DNA from: Cercis canadensis | Lineage: Eukaryota > Streptophyta > Magnoliopsida > Fabales > Fabaceae | Direction: 5' to 3' | NCBI GenBank assembly: GCA_003255065.1 | Contig: QAOA01005637.1 | Span: forward strand, 285,903-349,902 | DNA length: 64,000 nucleotides | Shown here: positions 22,781 through 33,337 of the stretch, piece by piece | How the letters are laid out: each line of letters starts with the position of its first letter | Position numbering within the stretch: the first letter of the stretch is position 1 | The notes under the pieces: generated by a model | The model's database searches: none | The model's input: only the letters and a program-made list of their open reading frames with translations | What the model was told of the DNA's origin: nothing | Made by a program: the position numbers and the translations under genes

Positions 22781-23857
22781 AAGAAACAGGTTACTTATTA
22801 CAATTTAGGAGGAATTCATGCAGGAGTAAATGAGAGAACATCAATAACAAACAAACACCAGAAGTGTACAAACACCGCAAGGATTCCTTTTCTAAGTCCA
22901 TGTCCTTTTCTTCTTTATCTTTTTATCTAATGAAAAATATTCATAAAGGTAGTAGAACCAGGTACTCCAGAAGTGTACATAAAGCAAGCTTCAAGGCACA
23001 ACAAAAACCAAGAAAAAGAATAAAAATACTACAAGAGAAGACTCTGTAAAAGAACCTCTCAAACCCCGAGACAAAAGTACTGATGCACAATTATTAAAGC
23101 TGAGACCCCTTTGGTACACGTTTATATCCTCTGAAACTCTCCTATCCCTTTCTAACTAAATGCCCCAATTTATACAGCTAGGCACCATTCTCCATGCATT
23201 CTATCTTCCTACCTTTTTCATATAATTCCCCTTCCAACATAATACAGATGCTACTGTCAGCATGAACCCACAAACAACAAAACTAAAGAAAAGATAGGAT
23301 GTCATATCTCTTAAGAAACAGGACAAAAAAAGATCCTAGAACAATCATGTTGCTACCTTAACTATTGCAGAAACATTTTCATCATGGTCAACTTGATTAC
23401 TTAAAACACCATTATCAATATAAAGGAAAAATAAGTGAATTTCCTCATATTAGTAGACAAGGACTGTTCTGCAGCAACATAAACACTCGATGGTTCACAT
23501 TACTCTTCTCTCGCTCTACAACAATTATTACCATGTTGCCATTTATAATTTTCATCTGAACAAAAAGTTGAAGCCATGATAAAAAATTGTCAATCAAAAA
23601 GAAAAATGTGAGTCCTAGTGAGGGAGTGAATGAGAAAAGTATTGGAACATAAACAAATCCAAACTGAAGTTTGAATGCATAAACTAAGCTTGGTTGTTCA
23701 ATTACAAGCTTCTAAGTTGTGAAAACTTCGAATTCAACTTCACTCAGAAAATCTACTAAGAAAAACATTTTAAACAATATATAAAATGAGTGAACTAAAC
23801 TACTCTTTAGCCACCAAGGCTTCACCAAGCCACAAAGTTACAGGCTAAAACTATTAT
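22781..23857. other. Non-coding stretch upstream of the synthetase relic
   Basis: AT-rich sequence with no open frame above about 64 codons that shows any family feature. It is probably intron or intergenic remains of the alanyl-tRNA synthetase copy. I see no repeat boundaries until the family A LTR at 23858. Confidence 0.55.
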
Positions 23858-24098
23858 TGTTGGAATCCCGGAAGTTATGGGATTGAATCAGGATTGACAA
23901 TCAAAGAGAATGATTGACTTTCCATATATAGCTCATTTAATAGGATAGCTGTAAATCCCTTAGATTAAGCTGTATTTATTTGTAATTTCCTAGATTAGGC
24001 TATTTCTGATTTTGAGGGATTGATTGGCTGTATCAAATCCCTATAAATTCACAGCTCCTTCACCATTTAGGTAAGGAAGCCAATACAGAATTTCTACA
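23858..24098 (+). repeat. 5' LTR of family A copy 3
   Basis: 241 bp, TGTTGGAATC...TTTCTACA, followed by TGGTATCAGAGC at 24099-24110. It is nearly the same as the LTRs at 3441 and 13591. Confidence 0.92.
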
Positions 24099-27000
24099 TG
24101 GTATCAGAGCACCGATCCATGAACATGGAGAATTCTGAAAAAACAACCTCTGAAGTTGTATCCTCCATGGCAAACCCTTCGGTGAGTGAGAGTTCCTCTC
24201 TTATGAGCTCCTCACTTATCATCACCAACCACAAGTTAGATGGTAAAAATTTCCTCCACTGGTCCCAATCTGTTCTTATGGTGATTAGAAGCTGTGGAAA
24301 AATGGGCTACCTCACTGGAGAAGCCAGCAAGCCCTAATGGTCTCAATTTGTTCTTATGGTGATTAGAGGCCGTGGAAAAATGGGCTACCTTACTGGAGAA
24401 GCCAGCAAGCCCAAAATTGATGATCCCACTTATGCAATGTGGGAACTCAACAATTCCATTGTGATGTCATGGCTCATCAATTCGATGGAGCCTCACATCA
24501 GCAGAACCTACCTTCTTTTCAAGACAGCAAAAGCCATATGGGATGCTGTCAAGGAAAACTACTCTGATCTAGAGAATGCCTCCCAAGTTTTTGAGATCAA
24601 GATTAAACTCAAAGACACTCGGCAGGGCAATCTTGATGTCACCAGCTACTATAACTCTCTAAAGGTATTATGACAGGAGCTGGATCTGTTTTATGAAGCA
24701 GATTGGGGAGATGTTGATGATCACATCAAGTTCAAAGCTCACCTTGATAAGGAACGCTTGTATGAGTTCCTAGCAGGTCTGCATAAGGATTTGGATGAGG
24801 TTCGTGGCAGAATCTTAGGGAGAAGACCTCTGCCAGCCATTGGAGAGGCATTTGCTGAGGTTAGGCGTGAAGAAAACAGAAGAAGAGTGTTGTTAGGAGA
24901 CAAGGTTCCTAAAACTGGCCAAATAGAGGGTTCTGCCCTTTACACTAGAGGTTTTTCAGAGTCTAAATTCAAGATAGACAATGAAAACAAACAGAAAAAA
25001 TATGGAGAAACACCTGTATGCAGCCACTGCAAGAAGACTGGACATACCCGAGACACTTGTTTCCAACTCCATGGTGTTCCACCAGGTTGGAAGCCAAGGA
25101 ACAAGAGAGAAGGGAAAGCTCATCAAGTTACCTATGAAGAATCCAGTGGAGAGGATGTTGCTAATGTTCAGTTAACAAAGTCGCAGTTGGAGGTTCTACA
25201 CCAGCTCCTTGGCCATTCCTCATCTCCTATGTGCACCTTAGCCCTAAAAGGTACTGCTAATTCTGTTTCTACCCCTGACCTAGAACAATCAGCTCCTTGG
25301 ATATTTAATTCAAGAGCCTCAGATCATATGACAGGTAACTCATCTCTATTTTCTGCTTATACCCCTTGCAAACATGATTTTTAGGTAAGAGTAGCAGATG
25401 GTACTAGATCACCTATTGCTGGTATTGGGACAATTAAATTGACTGATAATCTTGTCCTTAAATCTGTTCTCCATGTCCCAAACCTATCTTGTAACCTAAT
25501 ATCCATTAGCAAACTGACTAGGGACACTAAATGCCGTGTTAATTTCACCTCTAATTGCTGTGTTATACTGGAGCAGATCTCGGGGAAGATGATTGGCAGT
25601 GCTAGTATGACTGATGGACTCCACTTTTGGAACAAGCATGCCTCTTTGAATAAACAAGCATTCACCGTCAATGTGTCCAATGTGTCTAATTCTAGTCAAA
25701 TTATGATGTGGCATCGTAGGTTAGGTCACCCCAACTTCTTGTATCTCAAAAGTTTGTTTCCAAACTTATTTATTAATGAGAATCCTAGTTCTTTTTCTTG
25801 TGAGATTTGTCAATTAGCCAAAAAGACCCGAGCATCTTATGCTGCAAAACCCTACATTGCTTCTCGCCCATTTGCACTCATTCATAGTGATATTTGGGGA
25901 GCCTCTCGGGTTAAAAATATTTCAGGAGCTAGGTGGTTTATCACCTTTATAGATGATCACACAAGGGTATGTTGGGTATATCTCCTAAAGAAAAAATCTA
26001 AAGCCTCTCACACCTTCAAAAACTTCCACTCTATGGTCCAAAATTAGTTCCACACCAATATTCAAACCTTAAGAACTGATAATGGCAAGGAGTATTTTAA
26101 TTCTGTTTTGGGGGAATATCTTACATCCCATGGTATAATTCATGAGAGTTCTTGTGCCCATACTCCACAACAAAATGGGATTTCTGAGAGAAAAAACCGC
26201 CACCTCCTAGAAGTCACTAGGTCCCTTATGTTTACCCTGAATGTACCAAATTATCTACGGGAAGAGGCAGTTTTAACTGCAGCCTATCTCATAAACCGAA
26301 TGCCATCCAAAGTTCTTAATCTTCATACACCACTCTCGGTCTTCCAAAAGAACTTTCCTCACTATAGGTTTTCCTCTCTAACTCCAAAAAATTTTGGGTG
26401 TAAGGCCTTTGTTCACTCTCATTTTCCCAGACAGTCTAAACTTGATCCTAGGGCACATAGGTGTGTGTTTGTTGGGTACTCACCTACTCAAAAGGGATAT
26501 AAATGTTATTCTCCTACTCTCAAACGTCTATTTGTGTCCAAAGATGTTTCTTTTTTTGAAACTGACCCTTACTTTCCCCCCTCTCAACTTCAGGGGGAGA
26601 ATATAGGTGAAGTTGAGTGTAGGAAAACCAATTTTGAACCTGAATCTACACCTCCTACTGATCCTGTATAGACAGAACTGGAATCTGGACCTATAACCCT
26701 GCATTCTGACTCTACACCCTTACCTATCTCATACCCAAGTGTGGATGCCTCCTAAAAATAGTCAAGCAGAACCTGAAACTATGACAATACCAGAACCTGA
26801 ACCTGTGACACTACCAGAAACTGAACAACCAAAAATGCTTGTTTATTCAAGAAGGAATCCTTCTTCAAAGGCAGATAAGTTAGACAAACCGCAAGGCCAA
26901 GAATCTGAGTCAAATATTTGCTCCAGTAGCACTAAGAGCCCTGCAAAGCCAGTTGAGAACCATACAAAGCCATAGCAGAACCTTGAAGACTTCCCAATTG

Positions 27001-27161
27001 CCATTAGAAAAGGGGTAAGAGCATGTACACAACATCCTATCTCTAAATTTGTTTCATTGGAAAATTTATCCCCTGGATTCCGTGCCTTTTCTGCTCATCT
27101 TTCCAAAACAAAAATTCCTAAAAATATAGATGAGGCCCTTTCCAAACCCAAATGGAAGAAA

Positions 27162-27166
27162 GCTAT
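27162..27166 (+). repeat. 5-bp target duplication, left side of gypsy element
   Basis: GCTAT here is repeated at 32686-32690 right after the 3' LTR. It falls in the RT region of the host copia, whose uninterrupted relatives read across this point (compare 16740 and 1950). Confidence 0.9.
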
Positions 27167-27548
27167 TGATAGGGGTCAGCTGGTGAATGAAGAAATAGTT
27201 AGACCTAAGATATGGAGAGTGTACTCTAGAAGGAATAAGAAAGGGGTAGGGAGTGAGAATGAGAGTAAATGATGAGGTGGCAGGTTGTTATGCCACATGG
27301 GTTAGTTTGTTACGTAAAATAAGGGAAGGCAATGATGCATGGGAAGGGAGTTATAGAAGGGCTGGTGTGAGAGGAAAGGAGGGATCATTCTGGGAGAAAA
27401 GGGCTGTTGCCTGGGCAGAGAACATCTCTGAGGAGCTACAGCTCTGGGTAGAGGTTCAGTAGTTCATCTACTGTTCCTTATTGTTTTCTATTGTTTTTAT
27501 TGCTATTATTCAGTACTATATTTCTAGTTATTTCTCTGGAATCCATCA
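27167..27548 (+). repeat. 5' LTR of gypsy chromovirus
   Basis: 382 bp, TG...CA ends, flanked on the left by GCTAT. A TTGGTCCGACCTG-like stretch follows, whose tRNA partner I cannot name. Confidence 0.92.
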
Positions 27549-27595
27549 TTGGTCCGACCTGCCGGATAGCTAGAGAGGCTGGAGGTCTCCGGTGA

Positions 27596-30500
27596 ATGAA
27601 TACAAGGATGACAGGGAGAATCGATGCTGTTGAGACTAAAATGACATCTCTGGATACGCAACTCCAGGAGTTGCGAACTTCTGTGGGAGAGTTGCACAAA
27701 TCGATGGCCCAGGAGAAATTAGCAAGAGTGGCCGATAGCCATACCTTTGAGTTGGAGCGGCAGGAGAACGCCGAGTTTCGTGCTCTGATGACGAATTGGG
27801 CACGAGGCAGCGCCGGCAAGGCTTTTGTGACTGAAGAAGAGACATACACACCAGGATCCTCTCGCACCACCATGGGTCGCGACGCACGCACCCGTCGAGT
27901 TGAAGAGCAAAACCGAAATGGACCACCTCCTGGTTTCGAGCTGGGTGGCGATGCCCTCGACGAGTTTCGCATGGCTGTTAAAAAGGTGGAGCTTCCTTCC
28001 TTTGACGGAGCGGATCCACGGGGTTGGATTACTCGGGCCGAAACATACTTCCGGGTACAAAATACCCGACCCGAAGTGCAAGTTCCTCTTGCCCAGGTGT
28101 CAATGGAGGGGCAAGCGGTGCACTGGTTTGCTTTGCTATGGGAGTCGGAGCCGGATTTATCATGGCATCAGTTGAAAGAAGCACTGCTGGCGCGATATGG
28201 AGGATTGCCATCCTTGAATCCCTTCGAACAATTGGCGGGAATTAAGCAGGAGAAATCAGTGGCTGATTACATTGAAGCTTTTGAAGCTTTATCATCCCAA
28301 GTTCCCAAACTTCCAGAGCAACAAGCCATCGGGTACTTCATGCATGGGCTTCGGGAAGACATTCGTCGTTGGGTCAGAATCCATCAACCTGATACCAGAA
28401 CTAAGGTAATGACACTGGCTAGAGATGTTGAGTTTGCTCTGTTCGGAGGAAGTGAAAACAGGGGAATGCGTAATCTGGGTAATCAGGGAGGATTTAATTC
28501 TGGTTCAGGAGGTAATACAAAAGGAATTCCTTATCCTTCCCAACAACTACCTAATCGCCACAGAGAAGGAGGCATGGGATGGAAGCCAGAGCTCAAACCT
28601 CCTATACAGGCTTTCCAACCTGCTGGAGGAAACGCGGGAGTGGAAAACAAAAGGTGGGGTGAGGGCAGAAATAGAGGAACTCGCCATCTTTCAGCTCAAG
28701 AAATCTTTGACCGAAGGAAGAAGGGTCTTTGCTTTCGCTGTGGACAGCAATACCATCCTCTCCATCAATGCCCTGACAAACAACTTCGAGTCACATTGTT
28801 GGCTGAGGATGAGTTTCTGAATGACAAAGGCGATATTGAGGTGTTGCCAAGTGCAGATGAAGAACCAATTGAGGACTTAAGTTGTGCTGGACTTGAGCTC
28901 TACCAACACTCAGAGGAAGGAATGTCTAGTCCTAAGGTAATGAAGCTAGAAGGAAGGTTGAATGGGCTGCCCATCCTTGTCCTAATTGATAGTGGAGCCA
29001 GTCACAACTTTGTCTCACGAAGGCTGGTGCATGCTCTTGGAATCACAGTGCAGCATACTCGGGAAATTGGCATCCAATTGGGGGATGGTCACCGAGTGGT
29101 CACTAAGGGCAAATGTGATTTACAAGTGGATTTGGGAGCACTTACAGCATCTATAGCAGCCTATGTACTCGAACTTGGTACCTTGGACTTGATATTGGGT
29201 GTCTCATGGCTGGGAACCTTGGGTGTAGTGCAAATGGACTGGAGTTCATCCACCATGGCTTTTCGTAAGGGTGACCAATGGGTGCGGTTACAAGGTAATC
29301 ACACTGGTCTTATGGCTTATGCCTCTCTGCACAACACCATTGTTGGAAGTCTGCTTTATCGAGTAGAAGGGATGTTATGGAACACAGAGATCCATTGTAG
29401 TACCAATGGACAGCAAGGGGAACTGCCCAAGAAGCAGCTTGTTGAGCTGCATAAGGTGCTGGACCAAGTTCCTGAGGTATTTTCAGAAACTCCAAGTCTT
29501 CCTCCTCATAGGCACAATGACCATGCCATTAACCTTCAACCAGGACAAGGCCCAGTTAGTGTAAGACCCTATCGATATCCTCATCACCAAAAGGATGAGA
29601 TTGAGAGGCAGGTAAAAGAATTACTCCAGGCAGGGTTCATTAAGCATAGTAACAGTGCTTTTTCTAGCCCGGTGATCTTGGTGAAGAAGAAAGACAAGTC
29701 GTGGCGAATGTGTATCGATTATAGAGCTCTAAATAGAGCTACGGTACCAGACAAATACCCTATTCCAGTGGTAGATGAACTCTTGGATGAGTTACATGGG
29801 GCTTGTTTTTTCTCCAAGCTAGACCTCAAGTCAGGTTTCAATCAGATTCGAGTAAAGGATGAGGATGTGCACAAAACAGCTTTCCGCACTCATGAAGGGC
29901 ACTATGAATACCTTGTCATGCCCTTCGGATTGACTAATGCTCCAGCCACATTTCAGTCCAACATGAATGATGTTTTCAGGCCTTACCTTCGAAGGTTTGT
30001 CCTCGTTTTCTTTGATGATATATTAATCTACAGCTCAGATTGGCAGACACACATGGTACATTTAACTAAGGTACTGGATCTGCTAAAGCTCCACAGATTC
30101 GTAGTTAACCAGAAAAAGTGTAGTTTGGGGAGAAATTCTATCGAATATTTGGGGCATATAATATCTGGCCAAGGGGTAGCAATGGATCCTGAAAAAATCC
30201 GTAGTGTGCTCAGCTGGCCTATTCCTAAGAATGTGAAGGGAGTGAGAGGCTTCTTGGGGCTGACAGGATACTATCGGAAGTTTATCCAGGGCTATGGGAA
30301 GGTGGCTAAAGCCTTAACCGTATTAACAAAAAAAGATGGGTTTAATTGGAGTCCTACAGCTCAGGAAGCTTTTGAATCTCTCAAGAAGCTACTGACTACT
30401 TCTCCAGTTTTGGCATTACCTGATTTTTCCCAACCTTTTGAAATCGAGTGTGATGCTTCAGGCAGAGGAATTGGAGCAGTCCTCATGCAACGCAAGAGGC

Positions 30501-32392
30501 CTCTAGCCTATTTTAGTAAGGCTTTATCCGATAGCACCTTGGCCAAGTCTACTTACGCCAAAGAAATCATGGCTCTTGCCTTGGCTGTGCAGCATTGGAG
30601 ACCTTATTTGTTGGGTAGGCATTTTCTGGTTCATACAGACCAGAAAAGTCTTAAACACCTCCTACATCAGCGCATCACTACTCCTGACCAGCAGTGTTGG
30701 ATCGCTAAGTTGTTGGGATATCACTTTGATATAATCTACAAACCCGGTTCAGACAATAAGGCTGCCGATGCACTGTCCAGAATTCCAGAGGAGGGAGAGT
30801 TTAATGGGTTAATATCTTTCCCAGTTTGGCTGGAAGGAAAAGAGGTGACCAATGCAGCAAATGCTGACCCTCATCTCCAAAACATCATCTCTGCCTTACG
30901 AACTGATCCTCTCAGCAAAGCTGGGTTTGCACTTCATCAAGGAATTCTGTTTTATAAAAACAGATTAGTCCTTTCTGCAAGTTCCCCTTGGATTCCCCAA
31001 CTCCTACATGAGTTTCACTCGACCCCTCAAGGTGGTCATTCGGGTTTCCATCGCACCTATCGTAGACTTGCAGAAAATCTCTATTGGTTAGGCATGAAGA
31101 AAAACATCCAAGACTTCGTTAAGTCTTGTGACATTTGCCAACGCCAAAAGTATGCAGCAACTTCTCCGGGTGGACTCTTACAGCCCCTTGACATTCCTAA
31201 TCAGATTTGGGAAGACCTTTCCATGGACTTTATCACAGGCCTACCCAAGTCCAAGGGGTTTGAAGCCATTCTAGTGGTAGTTGACAGATTATCCAAATCT
31301 GCCCACTTTATTCTTATGAAGCATCCCTACACAGCACGAAGGGTGGCTGAAATCTTTACCCAAGAGATAGTTCGATTACATGGAATCCCAAGTTCCATTG
31401 TGAGTGACAGGGACCCTTTGTTTATTAGTCACTTTTGGCAAGAATTATTTAAACTTCAGGGTACAGTCCTCAAAATGAGTTCATCCTACCACCCTGAAAC
31501 TGATGGACAAACTGAAGTTATCAATAGGTGTTTGGAGGCCTATTTACGGTGTTTTGTTTCTGACCAACCTCGCCACTGGTCCCATTGGCTCCCTTGGGCA
31601 GAATTGTGGTACAATACCACTTTTCATGTCTCAACAGGGTCTACTCCTTTTGAAATAGTATATGGCAGAAAACCACCCACCTTGGTGAGGTATTTACAAG
31701 GAGAAACAAGGGTGGAAGCAGTGGCTCAAGAACTGATTGACCGAGATGAAGCTCTCAATCAATTGAAACATCATTTGATGCGGTCTAAACAGCAAATGAA
31801 GAAGTATGCAGATTTGAAGAGAAGGTCTCTATCCTTTGAAGTGGGAGAATGGGTATTCTTGAAGTTAAGGCCACATCGCCAACAAACGGTAGCAAGGAGG
31901 ATTAACCAGAAATTGGCAGCAAGGTATTATGGTCCATACCAAATTATGGCCAGGTGTGGGGCTGTGGCTTACAGATTAAAACTTCCCCCATCCTCTAGAG
32001 TACATCCCGTTTTCCATGTGTCTCTACTCAAAAAGGCTATTGGGAACTACTCTGTTGAACCTATGTTACCCGAAGGATTGGAGGTTGAGCTAAATGATGA
32101 AGTCGAGCCAGCAGAGGTATTGGCTACCAGGAAAATTCAGAGGAATGGTGAAATGATCAGTCAAATTCTGGTCAAGTGGAAAGCTAAGTCAATAGAAGAG
32201 GCCACATGGGAGGATGCCTTCATCATTCGCAGCCAATTTCCTTCTTTCAGCCTTGAGGACAAGGCTGTGCTTACAGGGAATGGTATTGATAGGGGTCAGC
32301 TGGTGAATGAAGAAATAGTTAGACCTAAGATATGGAGAGTGTACTCTAGAAGGAATAAGAAAGGGGTAGGGAGTGAGAATGAGAGTAAATGA
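27596..32392 (+). CDS. Gypsy gag-pol polyprotein (chromovirus type)
   Basis: A single frame of 1598 codons. In order: gag with an N-terminal coiled region and a retrotransposon-gag domain, a zinc knuckle (CFRCGQQYHPLHQC, about residue 380), protease (LIDSGASHNF, about 463), reverse transcriptase (FFDDILIYSS, about 804), RNase H (IECDASGRGIGAVL), the integrase HHCC finger (starting HEFHSTPQGGHSG) and core (SMDFITGLPKS), and a chromodomain-like tail (VHPVFHVSLLKK, then ILVKWKAKSIEEATWE). The chromodomain places it among plant chromoviruses. The frame runs about 106 bp into the 3' LTR before ending. It is part of a mobile element, not a host gene. Confidence 0.93.
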   Translation: MNTRMTGRIDAVETKMTSLDTQLQELRTSVGELHKSMAQEKLARVADSHTFELERQENAEFRALMTNWARGSAGKAFVTEEETYTPGSSRTTMGRDARTRRVEEQNRNGPPPGFELGGDALDEFRMAVKKVELPSFDGADPRGWITRAETYFRVQNTRPEVQVPLAQVSMEGQAVHWFALLWESEPDLSWHQLKEALLARYGGLPSLNPFEQLAGIKQEKSVADYIEAFEALSSQVPKLPEQQAIGYFMHGLREDIRRWVRIHQPDTRTKVMTLARDVEFALFGGSENRGMRNLGNQGGFNSGSGGNTKGIPYPSQQLPNRHREGGMGWKPELKPPIQAFQPAGGNAGVENKRWGEGRNRGTRHLSAQEIFDRRKKGLCFRCGQQYHPLHQCPDKQLRVTLLAEDEFLNDKGDIEVLPSADEEPIEDLSCAGLELYQHSEEGMSSPKVMKLEGRLNGLPILVLIDSGASHNFVSRRLVHALGITVQHTREIGIQLGDGHRVVTKGKCDLQVDLGALTASIAAYVLELGTLDLILGVSWLGTLGVVQMDWSSSTMAFRKGDQWVRLQGNHTGLMAYASLHNTIVGSLLYRVEGMLWNTEIHCSTNGQQGELPKKQLVELHKVLDQVPEVFSETPSLPPHRHNDHAINLQPGQGPVSVRPYRYPHHQKDEIERQVKELLQAGFIKHSNSAFSSPVILVKKKDKSWRMCIDYRALNRATVPDKYPIPVVDELLDELHGACFFSKLDLKSGFNQIRVKDEDVHKTAFRTHEGHYEYLVMPFGLTNAPATFQSNMNDVFRPYLRRFVLVFFDDILIYSSDWQTHMVHLTKVLDLLKLHRFVVNQKKCSLGRNSIEYLGHIISGQGVAMDPEKIRSVLSWPIPKNVKGVRGFLGLTGYYRKFIQGYGKVAKALTVLTKKDGFNWSPTAQEAFESLKKLLTTSPVLALPDFSQPFEIECDASGRGIGAVLMQRKRPLAYFSKALSDSTLAKSTYAKEIMALALAVQHWRPYLLGRHFLVHTDQKSLKHLLHQRITTPDQQCWIAKLLGYHFDIIYKPGSDNKAADALSRIPEEGEFNGLISFPVWLEGKEVTNAANADPHLQNIISALRTDPLSKAGFALHQGILFYKNRLVLSASSPWIPQLLHEFHSTPQGGHSGFHRTYRRLAENLYWLGMKKNIQDFVKSCDICQRQKYAATSPGGLLQPLDIPNQIWEDLSMDFITGLPKSKGFEAILVVVDRLSKSAHFILMKHPYTARRVAEIFTQEIVRLHGIPSSIVSDRDPLFISHFWQELFKLQGTVLKMSSSYHPETDGQTEVINRCLEAYLRCFVSDQPRHWSHWLPWAELWYNTTFHVSTGSTPFEIVYGRKPPTLVRYLQGETRVEAVAQELIDRDEALNQLKHHLMRSKQQMKKYADLKRRSLSFEVGEWVFLKLRPHRQQTVARRINQKLAARYYGPYQIMARCGAVAYRLKLPPSSRVHPVFHVSLLKKAIGNYSVEPMLPEGLEVELNDEVEPAEVLATRKIQRNGEMISQILVKWKAKSIEEATWEDAFIIRSQFPSFSLEDKAVLTGNGIDRGQLVNEEIVRPKIWRVYSRRNKKGVGSENESK

Positions 32393-32685
32393 TGAGGTGG
32401 CAGGTTGTTATGCCACATGGGTTAGTTTGTTACATGGGTTAGTTTGTTACGTAAAATAAGGGAAGGCAATGATGCATGGGAAGGGAGTTATAGAAGGGCT
32501 GGTGTGAGAGGAAAGGAGGGATCATTCTGGGAGAAAAGGGCTGTTGCCTGGGCAGAGAACATCTATGAGGAGCTACAGCTCTGGGTAGAGGTTCAGTAGT
32601 TCATCTACTGTTCCTTATTGTTTTCTATTGTTTTTATTGCTATTATTCAGTACTATATTTCTAGTTATTTCTCTGGAATCCATCA
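32287..32685 (+). repeat. 3' LTR of gypsy chromovirus
   Basis: 399 bp, the same as the 5' LTR except for a 17-bp tandem duplication near 32420-32450 and about one substitution. It is followed by target duplication GCTAT (32686-32690). Confidence 0.92.
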
Positions 32686-33337
32686 GCTATCTTAGAGGAG
32701 ATGAATGCCCTTGAAAAACATGGCACATGGGAGCTCAAGAACCTACCTACGGGGAAGAAAACAGTTGGCTGTAAATCGGTGTTTAACATTAAATACAAAA
32801 GTGATGGAAGCATAGACAGGTACAAAGCAAGGCTGGTTGCTAAGGGTTTTACTCAAACCTATGGGATAGACTATCAAGAAACGTTTGCACCTGTGGCCAA
32901 ACTGAACACAATAAGAGTTCTGTTGTCCTTGGCTGCAAATTCAGATTGGCCACTCCACCAACTAGATGTGAAGAATGCCTTTCTCAATGGAAGGCTAAAT
33001 GAAGAAGTTTACATGGACATACCACCTGGTTTTGAGGGGCAGAAAGGAAAGGTGTGCAGATTAAAAAGGGCTCTCTATGGGCTGAAACAGTCTCCTAGAG
33101 CATGGTTCGAAAGGCTGACCCAAGTTGTGAAGAAAAGAGGGTACAATCAGGGCCAAACAGATCACACTATGTTTTTCAGACACTCAATAGATGGCAAAAT
33201 CACCATCCTCATTGTCTATGTGGATGACATGGTGACATGGTTATAACCGGTAATGATTTAGGAGAAATTCAACTCTTGAAGAAATATCTCAGCACAGAAT
33301 TTGAGCTAAAAGACCTAGGACCCCTAAAATATTTCCT

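Larger units (their letters stand above)
27167..32685 (+). mobile_element. Ty3/gypsy chromovirus, looks whole
   Basis: A 5.5-kb element nested in family A copy 3. LTRs lie at 27167-27548 (382 bp) and 32287-32685 (399 bp). They start TGATAGGGG and end ATCCATCA, and they differ by one 17-bp tandem duplication and about one base. The insertion carries a 5-bp target duplication (GCTAT). Between the LTRs one long open frame encodes gag, protease, RT, RNase H, integrase and a C-terminal chromodomain-like segment, the gypsy order. The element looks whole and is the youngest clean insertion in the window. It post-dates the copia it sits in. Confidence 0.95.

Noticed and set aside
5882-24110. Sequences resembling part of initiator methionine tRNA (TGGTATCAGAGC) at several sites
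   Set aside because: These are copia primer binding sites next to LTRs (5882, 10322, 13832, 19134, 24099), not tRNA genes; no cloverleaf follows.
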